This document shows positions 26,259 through 35,417 of a stretch of 37,632 nucleotides of DNA, piece by piece. Location: positions 1 through 37,632 of the forward strand of contig JAPHTO010000157.1 in the NCBI GenBank assembly GCA_026196955.1. Direction: 5' to 3'. Below the pieces are notes generated by a model. It was not told where the DNA came from. It worked only from the letters and a program-made list of their open reading frames with translations, and made no database searches. The stretch is from Colwellia sp. (GTDB lineage: Bacteria > Pseudomonadota > Gammaproteobacteria > Enterobacterales > Alteromonadaceae). The position numbers were made by a program, and so were the translations under genes. Position 1 is the first letter of the stretch; every line of letters begins with the position of its first letter.

Positions 26259-26717
26259 TTATTTTTCTGTTTTACGGCTGGCTTTAAAAACGGCACTATT
26301 ATTTTTATCTAACAAATATAGCGTACCCTTTTCAAACCTGTAACGCTTGATGTTAGCCAGTGCCGTTAAAAAATTATTTTCTTGAGTCATTATTACAGGC
26401 GAGCACATTTTTCGGGTAATAGCCGTGGGGCTTATGGTTATATGGTTATTAACCAAGGCGTAGCGAGTTGTGAAGTTATTACAACTTGCTGAGCCGCTAA
26501 CGCTTTGATTATCGGAAAAAATGAAGTGAGCAGGAATAGAAGCTAAAACCTTTTCACCTTGAATAGCTTCTACTTGCCATGTACCGAGTAACGGGTTATC
26601 AGCACCTTGTTGAGATACTTTTGTAGTGGGACCTTCAGTATTTGTTAGTGTGCTATGCCCACAGCCAAAGAGTAATAACAAACTAAATGCAGTGATGAGC
26701 TTATTTGAATGTATCAT
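26259..26717 (-). CDS. META/HslJ-domain lipoprotein
   Basis: About 152 residues from the ATG at 26717, which has GGAG six bases upstream. Earlier in-frame TTG (26732) and ATG (26729) starts are less well placed. A lipoprotein signal peptide ends in LLLLFGC, so the mature protein is lipid-anchored. The META domain follows: LLGTWQVEAIQG, then GSASCNNFTTRY and a late MCSPVIMTQENNFLTAL, matching HslJ-like proteins linked to heat and novobiocin tolerance. It lies 9 nt after the DUF5916 gene's stop on the same strand (allowing for the leader), so they may be co-transcribed. It converges with the RDD gene, with only 18 nt between stops. Confidence 0.85.
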   Translation of the reverse strand: MIHSNKLITAFSLLLLFGCGHSTLTNTEGPTTKVSQQGADNPLLGTWQVEAIQGEKVLASIPAHFIFSDNQSVSGSASCNNFTTRYALVNNHITISPTAITRKMCSPVIMTQENNFLTALANIKRYRFEKGTLYLLDKNNSAVFKASRKTEK

Positions 26718-26741
26718 GATTATCTCCATCAACTCCCTTTT

Positions 26742-29153
26742 TTAGGGTGCCCACGCATAACTTATTTTAGTAAAAAAAGTGCGCTCTTCTCGTGATAAAT
26801 CATTGATATCGTCATCTTGGAAACTACTGTCTGAATACCCTAAGAAAAACACTGTTTGTGGTGTTAATTTATAAGCATAGATCAACTGACTAGATAAGCT
26901 CTTATTGGTTTTAGAAACATTAACAAAAGGATTGTTGTCAGGATTACGGTTAACGTCACTGTATACAAGATTGAGCTTTAGATAGCTGTAGACATCAAAC
27001 TGATAAGATAATCTAAGCTCTGACAGCTTAGCAATATAAACATTATCTTCTATACCATGTTCATTATTCGCATCAAGTTTGCTATAGGTTTGGTAAAAAT
27101 CAAACTCGAGGTGATCAGTGATATTAACGGTTATATTGGCGGCAACTTCGATTAAATCACCTAAGCGATCATTGCGATAATCTATTTTATCGCCAGCTGT
27201 GACTTCAAGTGACAGGTAAGTACGATTAGTTGGCTTGATAGTACCCGATAGTGTCGCTTGGTTTTCATCAAAGCGCGTGGTGTTACCGTCAATGGCTAAA
27301 TTCGACTCGTCATGTCGTAAGCCAACTTTTTCCCCATGGGTTAACATCAGATCAAAGGTCGATTGCATTGGCCCGTCAATATTAAAGCTTGTAGTTAAAG
27401 AGCGCTCAATCAGCTCATCATCTTGATTATGCTTTATCTGCCACTGCCCTGAAAGTCGAGCTTGTTGCCAAAAACTGTCTTGGTCACCGTAAAATAAGCG
27501 ATCCACTAAGGCGGTATTTTTTTTAATATCTGCTTGTGGCATAAAACCTAAATCGGCACGAAAGCCGCTGCCAATATTTTGGTGGTTTAGGTTAACCTGC
27601 CAAAATTCAGAGCTGTGTTTGTAGTCAAGTTTGTAGGCTTGATCGCTAAAACTTGACTGGTTAATGTTAGCTGCTTGTGTGCGATGAACTTGTTCAGTAA
27701 AGCCACAATTACCAAAAGTGCAGTCAGTATTTTTACTCGGCCTGCAGTCATCTTTTAAGCAAAAGTTTTCAAATAGATCATCAGGATACTGGGTATCAGA
27801 GCTTAATAGTTGGGCTCTAAATGTATCAGATTCTGTCAATCGATATTGACCATCAAGGCCGGCTAAGTAATTGTGATAATCGTTTGCTGTTCTAATGGTA
27901 GAGATAGCACCTATTGATATGTCTTCATCGTAGTCGTAGCGGTACCTTAAGGCAGTCGAATGGCTTTCTTCATTTAATGATGCGATTTCTGAGCCTAAAT
28001 TCCCCGGCACTAAAAAATTCGTTTCAGTGTCATTAGTGACAAAGAATCCATAACTATGTTGATCCGTTCGGCCAGTTAATTTTCCACCGTAATCAGGATC
28101 AGCAATGTTTCGTGTATACACTAAATTGTAATCGCTACTAAAATAATCAGCGTTATCGAGGAAAAAAGCACGTTTTTCATCATAAAATAGCGAAAAGGTT
28201 GTATTGATACTGAGTTGGCCGCTATCACTTTCTACGGCTGAAAAGTCAGGGTTTAAGGTCGCATTTAATAAATTGTTAGTGTTAATTCCCCAACGTAAGT
28301 CAAGGCCTGCTTCAATATCATTCTCGCTATGCCAGTCATCACTCACATCATAAATATCACGTTTTTCGTCTCGGCTTGCGGTAAGCGTGGGAGTTAATCT
28401 GACATTATGACCTATCTCGGCATTTTCAAAGCCAATCGCTTCAGGATATTGGCATAGCCAGCAAGGGTTATCTCTATTTAATGGCACGTGAGAAATACGT
28501 AAAGTAGTGTCTCTAGGGTAAATGCGTATTAACTCTATTGCCCACTTTTTCTTCTCATTATTTTCTTTAAAATTGAGAATGTTGTATGGGATTGCCATTT
28601 CAACCTGATAACCTTGCTCGGTTATTTTACCGTAGGCAAACCAATGACCATCCCACAACGTATTCGCTGCTGCGGTTATCTCGTTGAAGGTAGCATCATT
28701 TTGCACGCCATAAGGGTTAACAAAAAACTCATAATTTTGTCGACGATTATTGTTGGTATCTAGCTTTATACCGACGACATCATCAAACCATTTGGTATCT
28801 CTTTCCCCTAAAAATCCTTGAATTTTGCTTGGCTCTGGATCGTAGGCAATAAAAGCAACATAAAGAAACTTGCCGTTTTCAATGAGTTTAGCAGTAGTTT
28901 TTACTGGGCTAGGTAAGTTATCCCAAGGACTATTAACAATGTCTAGCTCTACAGTTAAGGCATCTGACCAAAGTGTTTCGTTGAGTTCGCCATCAAGGGT
29001 AATATCTCCATTGTTATGTGGAATATTTAAAGGTTTCAGCATGACAGCTGTATTAGTTGGGACTGCATCAGTTGCCTGAGCCGTTGAAATTGTTGATATT
29101 ATCAACAAGGTATTAAAAAGCACTATCAAGCTACTACAGCTAAGCTTTAGCAT
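26742..29153 (-). CDS. DUF5916 outer-membrane protein with N-terminal CBM9-like domain
   Basis: 803 residues. A signal peptide ends at AQA near residue 27. A CBM9-like sugar-binding fold covers about 45-225 (ITLDGELNETLWSDA, then YVAFIAYDPEPSKI and GYQVEMAIPYNIL). The rest, from about 250, is the DUF5916 region, with NATLNPDFSAVESDSGQ near 300 and many alternating strands typical of a beta-barrel, ending on an aromatic-rich strand (FFTKISYAWAP). Family members are outer-membrane proteins of marine bacteria and probably bind or import glycans; the substrate is unknown. Cysteine-rich loops (CWLCQ and a CLKDDC...CTFGNC cluster near 470-490) may form disulfides. Confidence 0.85.
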   Translation of the reverse strand: MLKLSCSSLIVLFNTLLIISTISTAQATDAVPTNTAVMLKPLNIPHNNGDITLDGELNETLWSDALTVELDIVNSPWDNLPSPVKTTAKLIENGKFLYVAFIAYDPEPSKIQGFLGERDTKWFDDVVGIKLDTNNNRRQNYEFFVNPYGVQNDATFNEITAAANTLWDGHWFAYGKITEQGYQVEMAIPYNILNFKENNEKKKWAIELIRIYPRDTTLRISHVPLNRDNPCWLCQYPEAIGFENAEIGHNVRLTPTLTASRDEKRDIYDVSDDWHSENDIEAGLDLRWGINTNNLLNATLNPDFSAVESDSGQLSINTTFSLFYDEKRAFFLDNADYFSSDYNLVYTRNIADPDYGGKLTGRTDQHSYGFFVTNDTETNFLVPGNLGSEIASLNEESHSTALRYRYDYDEDISIGAISTIRTANDYHNYLAGLDGQYRLTESDTFRAQLLSSDTQYPDDLFENFCLKDDCRPSKNTDCTFGNCGFTEQVHRTQAANINQSSFSDQAYKLDYKHSSEFWQVNLNHQNIGSGFRADLGFMPQADIKKNTALVDRLFYGDQDSFWQQARLSGQWQIKHNQDDELIERSLTTSFNIDGPMQSTFDLMLTHGEKVGLRHDESNLAIDGNTTRFDENQATLSGTIKPTNRTYLSLEVTAGDKIDYRNDRLGDLIEVAANITVNITDHLEFDFYQTYSKLDANNEHGIEDNVYIAKLSELRLSYQFDVYSYLKLNLVYSDVNRNPDNNPFVNVSKTNKSLSSQLIYAYKLTPQTVFFLGYSDSSFQDDDINDLSREERTFFTKISYAWAP

Positions 29154-29431
29154 ACATTTTTCCGTAAATTTATCGTTATTATAAGTATTTGCATTTAAAA
29201 CTGTTGAAGTGAGTTTTAAAGATTATTTTTTACAAAGGTAACCATGCAATTTTGTGATAAATTGTTACAAATTTTAACCATTAACACAATATTTACTTTC
29301 TTTTTCAGTAATTAAACTTCATGAGTTAATCGAGAGTATCTTAAGTTTTGTGACTAATTTAGTTGAAGTCTTGAACTATCGGGGTAAACTTGCCTAGTGA
29401 GTTCATGTTTTCTATCCACTGAGTTTTTCGC
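29154..29431. other. Divergent intergenic region
   Basis: 278 bp between the DUF5916 gene and the DUF599 gene, very AT-rich. It should hold promoters for both directions. I see one weak candidate for the rightward gene, TTGAAG near 29363 with a TAAACT-like -10, but no convincing operator, RNA gene or repeat. Confidence 0.4.
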
Positions 29432-30160
29432 ATGCCATTTTCTGTTACTGATATTATTGCATTATTGGTTTTTTTTCTGTCTTGGTCAGGTTATACCTGG
29501 TTTGCTCGCAGAAAAGCCAAGACCACCAATTGTATTGCGCGTTGTTTACATCAACATAGAATTCATTGGATGTACGAAACTATCACGCGTGAAGTCAGGG
29601 TAGGTGAGGCCGCTTTATTATCAAATTTAGAGCGCAATATTGCTTTTTTTGCTTCTAGTACGCTATTAATTCTTGCGGGTTTATTAACGCTTTTTGCTAA
29701 AATAGAAACCTTAGAAAGTGTTATTTCGTCACTACCATTTGCTGATTATTCTAATCATTTAGCCATTCAGTTAAAACTAAGCTTACTAGCCTTTATTTTT
29801 GTGCTGTCATTTTTTCAGTTTACTTGGTCAATGCGTCAGTATGGGTTTGTCAATGTTATGGTCGGTGCTGCGCCTATTGATACATCAGGACTTAATGAAA
29901 ACTTAAAAGCATATGCCCTGCAAATAGCCATAGTTCAAGATCAAGCGGCTCATTCTTACAACTATGGTTTACGATCATATTATTTTGCTTTAGCTGCTAT
30001 GTGTTGGTTTATTCATCCTTTTTTGTTTATGTTAATGAGTCTTTGGGTGGTTTACACCTTATATATGCGAGAGTTTAATTCTAAAGCGGTGAAAGCGATT
30101 ACAGCAGGTAAGTATTATTTGCAGCAAGAAAGGGATAAAAAGAACACGGCTAATGATTAA
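29432..30160 (+). CDS. DUF599 family inner-membrane protein
   Basis: 242 residues with hydrophobic helices near 7-22, 70-89, 112-132 and 184-212. The pattern NCIARCLHQHRIHWM near 32-46, RVGEAALLSNLERNIAFFASSTLL and the FFQFTWSMRQYGF section are typical of DUF599. The function of the family is unknown. The last 8 nt overlap the next gene, so both are probably made together. The ribosome-binding site is weak. A 68-codon frame starting at 29397 in another phase is not a gene. Confidence 0.85.
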   Translation: MPFSVTDIIALLVFFLSWSGYTWFARRKAKTTNCIARCLHQHRIHWMYETITREVRVGEAALLSNLERNIAFFASSTLLILAGLLTLFAKIETLESVISSLPFADYSNHLAIQLKLSLLAFIFVLSFFQFTWSMRQYGFVNVMVGAAPIDTSGLNENLKAYALQIAIVQDQAAHSYNYGLRSYYFALAAMCWFIHPFLFMLMSLWVVYTLYMREFNSKAVKAITAGKYYLQQERDKKNTAND

Positions 30161-30662
30161 GAGTAAAGCTAGCAATCCAAATGCCTATCAGCATTATTCG
30201 GTACAAGATTTTGATAGTTATGATTGTTTAAAATTGTCGAAGCGTTTTTATTTGGCGCTATTGTTTATTTTACGAGGTTATATTGTTTGGTTGCTATCAG
30301 TAACCAATATGCGTGATAGAGTTAGTATAATTCAATGGGTTTACCCTGAAACATCATTGTTTTATTTAAGTTTATTTTCCGGCGCCGTTGGCTTATTTGT
30401 GCTATTAATAATTAGTTTACGTCGCCCTGATGCATACGCTTGGGTGCCTTTTTGTTGGCGGTACACGCGAGTAATCATTATAGTGGCATTATTATTTGAT
30501 TTATCGACGCATATCGTTGGCTATCTTTATTGGCAATTATCCTCTACTTCTTGGTTAATCACACAAAGTATTGTCACAGCAGTATTGATTTATATGTGTT
30601 ATAGCAGCGAACGACTCAATCTAAATTTAAATGAATTTCCACAAAAATTGCCTGAAGAATAA
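30153..30662 (+). CDS. DUF2919 family membrane protein
   Basis: 169 residues with four hydrophobic stretches (about 33-50, 68-87, 105-123 and 128-147). The start YSVQDFDSYDCLKLSKRFYLALLFILRGYIVW and the motif SLRRPDA in the middle fit DUF2919 (YfeZ-like). Its start overlaps the DUF599 gene by 8 nt. Role unknown. Confidence 0.8.
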   Translation: MIKSKASNPNAYQHYSVQDFDSYDCLKLSKRFYLALLFILRGYIVWLLSVTNMRDRVSIIQWVYPETSLFYLSLFSGAVGLFVLLIISLRRPDAYAWVPFCWRYTRVIIIVALLFDLSTHIVGYLYWQLSSTSWLITQSIVTAVLIYMCYSSERLNLNLNEFPQKLPEE

Positions 30663-30678
30663 TGAACAGGTTATTGTT

Positions 30679-30713
30679 ATACCAAACGGCTCAATAAATA
30701 GTCCGATTGGTAT
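30679..30713. repeat. REP/MITE-like inverted repeat (ATACCAA ... TTGGTAT)
   Basis: ATACCAA, A, CGG pairs with CCG, A, TTGGTAT: 11-position arms with one mismatch around a 13-nt loop. It fills the gap between the DUF2919 gene and dnaQ. Short palindromes with TACCAA/TTGGTA ends are common interspersed repeats in Alteromonadales genomes (general knowledge). It may also act as a terminator. Confidence 0.5.
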
Positions 30714-30741
30714 TAGTTAATATTAATAAAGGTTTAAAATA

Positions 30742-31506
30742 GTGAACGAAAACACTAACCAAGAACAACGACTTATTATTCTTGATACTGAAACGACAGG
30801 TATTAATCCGAAAGAAGGTCATCGTATTGTTGAGATTGGCTGCGTAGAAATGATTAATCGTCAGCTAACGGGTAGAACTTATCATGCTTATATCAAGCCG
30901 CTAGATCAACGTGGTCAAGTGCTGCAAATGGAACAAGAGGTTATCAATGTTCACGGCTTAACTAATGACTTTTTAGATGATAAACCTATCTTTTCGCAGG
31001 TTGCTGATGAGTTTATTGACTTTATTCGTGGCGCTGAGTTGGTTATTCATAATGCTAAGTTTGATGTTGGTTTTATGGATCATGAGTTCTCATTAATTAA
31101 TTTTGCCAATCGCTCAGGGCAAAAAGTGCCCATGACTGCGGATATCTGTACGATCACGGATACCTTAAAAGTCTCTAAAGATGAGTTTGGCTCACCTAAA
31201 ACCTTAGATTATCTGGCACGCTTTTATAAAGTTGATGGGTTAATCGATCGTACTTATCACGGGGCATTAATTGATGCTCAGTTGCTTGCTTTTGTTTATA
31301 TCGAAATGACTCGAAAGCAGTCCACGTTGAATTTATCTGTTGGCGATCATGATAGTAATGATGCAAATGCGATAAGACGTCTCAGTGCAGATCGAGAAAA
31401 ACTAAAGGTTATTAGGGCTTCTGCCGATGAAATAGAAGCACATCAAGAAAGATTGTCAATTGTTAAACAAAAAGGGGGAGAGCCACTTTGGACAAAACCA
31501 AGTTAG
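30742..31506 (+). CDS. dnaQ: DNA polymerase III epsilon subunit (3'-5' proofreading exonuclease)
   Basis: 254 residues from a GTG start preceded by AAAGG. It removes mismatched nucleotides during replication, as part of the polymerase III core. Exo I is LDTETTG (D15, E17), Exo II is NAKFDVGF (D108), and Exo III is H173-x4-D178 (HGALIDAQ): all five DEDDh residues are present. The C-terminal extension, about 190-254, matches the region that binds the alpha subunit. The next gene begins 19 nt before its stop. The usual neighbour rnhA is not in the window. Confidence 0.93.
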   Translation: MNENTNQEQRLIILDTETTGINPKEGHRIVEIGCVEMINRQLTGRTYHAYIKPLDQRGQVLQMEQEVINVHGLTNDFLDDKPIFSQVADEFIDFIRGAELVIHNAKFDVGFMDHEFSLINFANRSGQKVPMTADICTITDTLKVSKDEFGSPKTLDYLARFYKVDGLIDRTYHGALIDAQLLAFVYIEMTRKQSTLNLSVGDHDSNDANAIRRLSADREKLKVIRASADEIEAHQERLSIVKQKGGEPLWTKPS

Positions 31507-32798
31507 TCGCGTTAATGGTGGTTTTTTATCTTTATTTATTTAGTCAATCTTCTGCCTTTGCCCAAGACACTGAAAAAGAGAGCTTTAAACGCACCGAAGT
31601 TAAGTATCAAACTGATAATATTACCAATCAAATTCCTTATTTTGACAATCGATTTCGTATTGACGCAGAGCTTGATGAAATAACACTACTCTTTTATCGC
31701 GTACGTGGTAGCAAGCCTATTATTTTAGTACGACCAGATGGCAGCAAATTAAGGGTCAATAAATTTGATCGTGATAAAGTTGAATGGCACGACGATAGCA
31801 CTTTTGACATGATCAAAATTAAAAAGCCAATGCCAGGGCCATGGCAGGCAATTGGCGATATCTTACCTGAAAGCAGGATACTCATTGTCTCTGATGTGAA
31901 AATTGCCGTAGATCCCTTACCTGAAATAGTGCTTGAAGGGGAAACATTAAAAGTAACTGGTCAATTATTTAATGAAGAAGACAGTATAGATACGCCGAAC
32001 TTTCGTAATGTGGTAAAACTTGATGTGCATTTTTATAGCACTAACAACTCGATATACGAAAACTTTGGTGCTAATGCCATTAAAGTTACCTCGTTTCATG
32101 ACGATGGAGAAATGCTTGATGAGTACGCCGGTGATAGCATTTTTACTGGTGAATTTGAATTAAATTTTGCTCCCGGCGAATGGCAACCTGTCTATTTAGT
32201 TAAGTTACCAATGTCAACGCGTGAACTACGCCAAAAACCGATAATTTTACATAAGACACCCATTACAATTTCAGTAGTCGCATCTGAATCTGAAGACACC
32301 CCACACAGTATGACGCTAACAATCGATCCTACTTATGTGATGCCAGATAGCTTGGTTTTTCAAGGTAAAGTAACCTTTCCTGACAGACAGGTTGAGCCTT
32401 TTTCAATCATGGACGATCAAAAGGGTGAAACACGCATTAAAGACATTCGTTACACTGAAGGAGGCGTGCACCGTATTAGTTTAAGTGCTTTTGGTAAAAC
32501 TGTTTCTGGGCGAGAGTTTAGGCTAGTTGTACCAGAATTTAGTTTTAATGTTAAAGCAAGTGAAAATCAGTTTGCATCTATTGTCGATGAGAGTGGTGTA
32601 GAGCAAGATACTGCCATGGATATTACAGAAAATATATTAGCAGACAAAGAAGCCGAGTTAGCGCTAGCACGAGCGGCTCAAGAACAGGCAGAAGAAGAAA
32701 AAAGTATGCAAACTATACTGTTGATTGCCGCTGGAAATACGGTTGTTATTGTGTTGGCGCTAATTGCTTTTTTGTTTGTTCGAAAAAGAAAAGGCTAG
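31488..32798 (+). CDS. TIGR03503-like membrane-anchored protein
   Basis: 436 residues from a TTG start, supported by GGGGGAG seven bases upstream and by the signal peptide that follows (VVFYLYLFSQSSAFAQ, cleavage near 25). The middle is beta-rich and extracytoplasmic, with LDEITLLFYRVRGSKPIILVRP near 65-86 and a Ig-like section with FHDDGEMLDEYAGDSIFTG near 204-222. A glutamate-rich helix (380-406) leads to a C-terminal membrane helix (about 408-430) and a basic tail RKRKG. This matches the TIGR03503 family of marine gammaproteobacteria. It overlaps dnaQ by 19 nt; the function is unknown, but a periplasmic anchored role is likely. Confidence 0.7.
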   Translation: MDKTKLVALMVVFYLYLFSQSSAFAQDTEKESFKRTEVKYQTDNITNQIPYFDNRFRIDAELDEITLLFYRVRGSKPIILVRPDGSKLRVNKFDRDKVEWHDDSTFDMIKIKKPMPGPWQAIGDILPESRILIVSDVKIAVDPLPEIVLEGETLKVTGQLFNEEDSIDTPNFRNVVKLDVHFYSTNNSIYENFGANAIKVTSFHDDGEMLDEYAGDSIFTGEFELNFAPGEWQPVYLVKLPMSTRELRQKPIILHKTPITISVVASESEDTPHSMTLTIDPTYVMPDSLVFQGKVTFPDRQVEPFSIMDDQKGETRIKDIRYTEGGVHRISLSAFGKTVSGREFRLVVPEFSFNVKASENQFASIVDESGVEQDTAMDITENILADKEAELALARAAQEQAEEEKSMQTILLIAAGNTVVIVLALIAFLFVRKRKG

Positions 32799-32807
32799 CA
32801 AATTTCG

Positions 32808-32839
32808 GCTAGTAGGGGAGTAGCTGCTCCTAACCTAGC
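32808..32839. terminator. Stem-loop between convergent genes
   Basis: GCTAG and a GGGGAG-containing arm pair with CTCC...CCTAGC, giving an imperfect stem of about 11 pairs. It fills the space between the TIGR03503-like gene and the convergent GFA gene. There is no strong T-run, so it is a probable rather than certain terminator. Confidence 0.45.
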
Positions 32840-32840
32840 A

Positions 32841-33251
32841 CTATTTACTTCGGTATTGAGGGAACTGAGGTAAGGTGTCGTTGATCTCGTACCAACTCGC
32901 TTTAGAGTCAGTATAAATATGAGCATCAACATGTAGCGCTTCAAGAGTATCAAAAGCTGCTAATGCTATTTCTATCGTTTGACCATGGCGATTATGCGTA
33001 GATTCAAATAACAAACTCGAACCACAACAGCCGCAAAAAGTTCTAATGCTGTCATTTTCTGCTTGGTATGTTTTTAATAACGCTTTGCCTGATAACCAAT
33101 GCAGATCAGCTTTTCTCGCTTCAACAAAGGTAGAAAAAGCAGCGCCGTGAAACTTTTGACACATAGTGCAATGACAATGTCCTATAGGCCCTTGAAACTT
33201 AGTCACTTCAAAAGTTACTTGTTTGCATAAGCAGCTGCCAATATTTTTCAT
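32841..33251 (-). CDS. GFA-fold (glutathione-dependent formaldehyde-activating / CENP-V) protein
   Basis: 136 residues from ATG 33251; the codon before it is an in-frame TTG, but AAGG spacing favours the ATG. The GFA zinc pattern is complete: CxC near 7-9, HCHCxxC near 25-31, and FCGCCG near 73-78. Some relatives bind S-hydroxymethylglutathione, but most have unknown substrates. It lies 9 nt downstream of the solute-binding protein gene on the same strand (counting to its stop). Confidence 0.9.
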   Translation of the reverse strand: MKNIGSCLCKQVTFEVTKFQGPIGHCHCTMCQKFHGAAFSTFVEARKADLHWLSGKALLKTYQAENDSIRTFCGCCGSSLLFESTHNRHGQTIEIALAAFDTLEALHVDAHIYTDSKASWYEINDTLPQFPQYRSK

Positions 33252-33263
33252 CAAGCTTTAACC

Positions 33264-34043
33264 TTATTCGGTTTTTAAATATTTACGCACCAATGTTTTA
33301 TATTCAGAGGTGTTTTTTACGTCATTAATTTTTTGCATAAGTTTATTAATGTCATGCTTGTTTGCAAATGCTTTTGAAAAAGCGATATAAGCAGGAAGCC
33401 TATTATCCGAAATTTTCACCACATCTACTTTATCATTTACATTAAGATTAGCTAGCGATGAGTCACAAACATATTCAACACAAGCAACCAAATCAACACG
33501 TGAAAGTACTAGCATTTGAATTGCATGTTCATGCTCTTTAACTTCTAAAACATTAATTTTTCCAGTATGTTCAGCTTCATCAAAAGCCTTCCCCATACTC
33601 ATGGCTCTTTTTTTAGCAATAATTCTTTTAGCGCCAATTTCTGCAATACTATTAAGGGTAAAATCATCACCTTTTCGTTTTAACAGTACGGTATAAAAAT
33701 CAATCAATGACTCATCAGGGTAAGTAATAAACTCTTCGCGCTCTTTGGTATATAGTGTAGGAATTAAAGCATCATAACGACCAAGTTTAACTTCATGCAT
33801 TCCCCTTACCCATGGCATAACGTTAATAGTGATGTTTATGCCTGTTTGCTTTTTAATTAAAGAAAAAAAATCGACAAATAAACCTTGGGGATTACCTTGC
33901 TTTCCAATGTAAACAAAAGGTTTACTGCTAGGTGCTGCAACAGTAAAGCTTAACACAGAAGATTCAGCTGTATGCGCTTTAAAACAGGTAACTAGCAATA
34001 AAATATTCAGTGGAAGTAGTAGGAAAGTGTTACTCAGTCTCAT
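33264..34043 (-). CDS. Periplasmic solute-binding protein (SBP_bac_3 type)
   Basis: 259 residues from ATG 34043; an in-frame TTG at 34061 lies deeper in the upstream gene and would add six residues before the hydrophobic core. A signal peptide (RLSNTFLLLPLNILLLV, cleavage after about 26) is followed by the two-lobed binding fold: KPFVYIGKQGNPQGLFVDFFSLIKK near 40, PWVRGMHEVKLGRYDALIPTLY near 80-101. Most single genes of this type in Alteromonadales have no ABC permease partner; none is visible here. It overlaps the helicase stop by 14 nt, which may couple it to that gene. Confidence 0.85.
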   Translation of the reverse strand: MRLSNTFLLLPLNILLLVTCFKAHTAESSVLSFTVAAPSSKPFVYIGKQGNPQGLFVDFFSLIKKQTGINITINVMPWVRGMHEVKLGRYDALIPTLYTKEREEFITYPDESLIDFYTVLLKRKGDDFTLNSIAEIGAKRIIAKKRAMSMGKAFDEAEHTGKINVLEVKEHEHAIQMLVLSRVDLVACVEYVCDSSLANLNVNDKVDVVKISDNRLPAYIAFSKAFANKHDINKLMQKINDVKNTSEYKTLVRKYLKTE

Positions 34044-35379
34044 CCAAATCACTGTTTTCAATTTGTTGCGCTGTTAGGGGCTTTTTGCGTTTAAGTATTG
34101 GCATATCACCAACATCTTGGGCTGCATGAAAGGTTTTTCTCGTTGATTTTTTAACTTTACTCTTTTCCGTTTTTACAGCTTTAGTCACTTTAGTATCAGT
34201 TTTTTGGTTTTTGGCTTTCTTGGGCTTCAAACCTTTAAACTTAGCCTTTAAACCGTCAACTTGATCAAAGTGAATAGTTTGCTCTAGTAGTCCTTCAACA
34301 TTTTTAAAGCTTAACCAGTCTTTAGGGCCAACAAAAGCAATAGCATCACCTTGAGATCCCGCACGTCCTGTACGTCCAATTCGATGAATAAACTCTTCTG
34401 TATGCTTTGGCATATCAAAATTAATCACTAAAGAGACATTGACTAAATCTAAGCCGCGAGAGGCTAAATCTGTGGTAACAAGTATTTTTTGATGTCCTTT
34501 GCTAAAGCCTTCCATGATTTGATTACGCTGACTCTGGTTTAATTCGCCACTTAAGGCAACCGCGCTTAACTCCGCTTTAATCAGTATATTCGCTAATCGC
34601 TCTGTATCACTACGGGTTGCGGTGAAAATAATGACTTGCTGGTAATTTTCATGACTTAAAAAATGCTGTAGTAATGCTTCTTTATGCTCAAGGTTGTCCG
34701 CCAAGTAAAAGCGCTTGTTAATATCTTTATGTTCAGTAAAAGCGCCACCAATAGCGATACGCTTAGGCTTTGTTAATAGCTCTTGGGCGAAGTCATTTAC
34801 TTGGGCGTGATCAAGTGTTGCTGAAAACAATAAGGTTTGACGCTTTCTATGATCAGCAGCTTTATTAATTTGGCTAAGCTCTTTAGCAAAGCCTAAATCA
34901 AGCATGCGATCTGCTTCATCTAGAATGAGCAACTCTAAACCATTTAAGTAAAAGTGACCTTGGGTTAAATGATCTGCTAGACGTCCTGGCGTGGCGACAA
35001 TAAAGTGTGGATCTTTCTCTAATACCTTGACCTGATCATTAAAATTTTCACCACCTAAGATCAGCACCGCTTTAAATTGAGTATTGGCAGTAAATAAGCG
35101 CAATTGACTAAACACTTGCTTAGCTAGCTCTCGTGTCGGGGTTAATATCACCACACGTGGGTCTCGCTTAGACAAGGCACGATTTTTAGTTAACCGCTGC
35201 AGGGCAGGAATGATAAAGGCTAAAGTTTTACCAGATCCTGTTTTTGATGAGGCAATTAAATCATGCCCTTGCATTGCTGCGGGTATTGCTTGTTGTTGAA
35301 TTTCAGTTGGCTCAGTAAAACCTAAATGTTCTACTGTCTTCATTAACCGATTTTCTAAACCAAAATCACTAAATTGCAC
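34030..35379 (-). CDS. DEAD-box ATP-dependent RNA helicase (SrmB/RhlE-like)
   Basis: 449 residues. It unwinds short RNA duplexes, probably in ribosome assembly. Visible motifs: Q motif with GFTEPTEIQQQAIP (20-33), Walker A SSKTGSGKT (44-52), PTRELA (81-86), DEAD at 154-157, LLFSATLD near 178, and HRIGRTGRAG near 334. The tail from about 370 is strongly basic (KKAKNQKT, KSKVKKSTRK) and should bind RNA. The YLADNLEHKEALL section favours SrmB over RhlE, but I cannot settle the subfamily by eye. Confidence 0.92.
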   Translation of the reverse strand: MQFSDFGLENRLMKTVEHLGFTEPTEIQQQAIPAAMQGHDLIASSKTGSGKTLAFIIPALQRLTKNRALSKRDPRVVILTPTRELAKQVFSQLRLFTANTQFKAVLILGGENFNDQVKVLEKDPHFIVATPGRLADHLTQGHFYLNGLELLILDEADRMLDLGFAKELSQINKAADHRKRQTLLFSATLDHAQVNDFAQELLTKPKRIAIGGAFTEHKDINKRFYLADNLEHKEALLQHFLSHENYQQVIIFTATRSDTERLANILIKAELSAVALSGELNQSQRNQIMEGFSKGHQKILVTTDLASRGLDLVNVSLVINFDMPKHTEEFIHRIGRTGRAGSQGDAIAFVGPKDWLSFKNVEGLLEQTIHFDQVDGLKAKFKGLKPKKAKNQKTDTKVTKAVKTEKSKVKKSTRKTFHAAQDVGDMPILKRKKPLTAQQIENSDLDETE

Positions 35380-35417
35380 TCATTTCTCCTAAGGGCAAAG
35401 TAAAATAAAAACAGCAG

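Noticed and set aside
29397-29603. 68-codon frame overlapping the DUF599 start
   Set aside because: The DUF599 phase gives a full conserved membrane protein; this frame only gives a short hydrophobic stretch without homology features.
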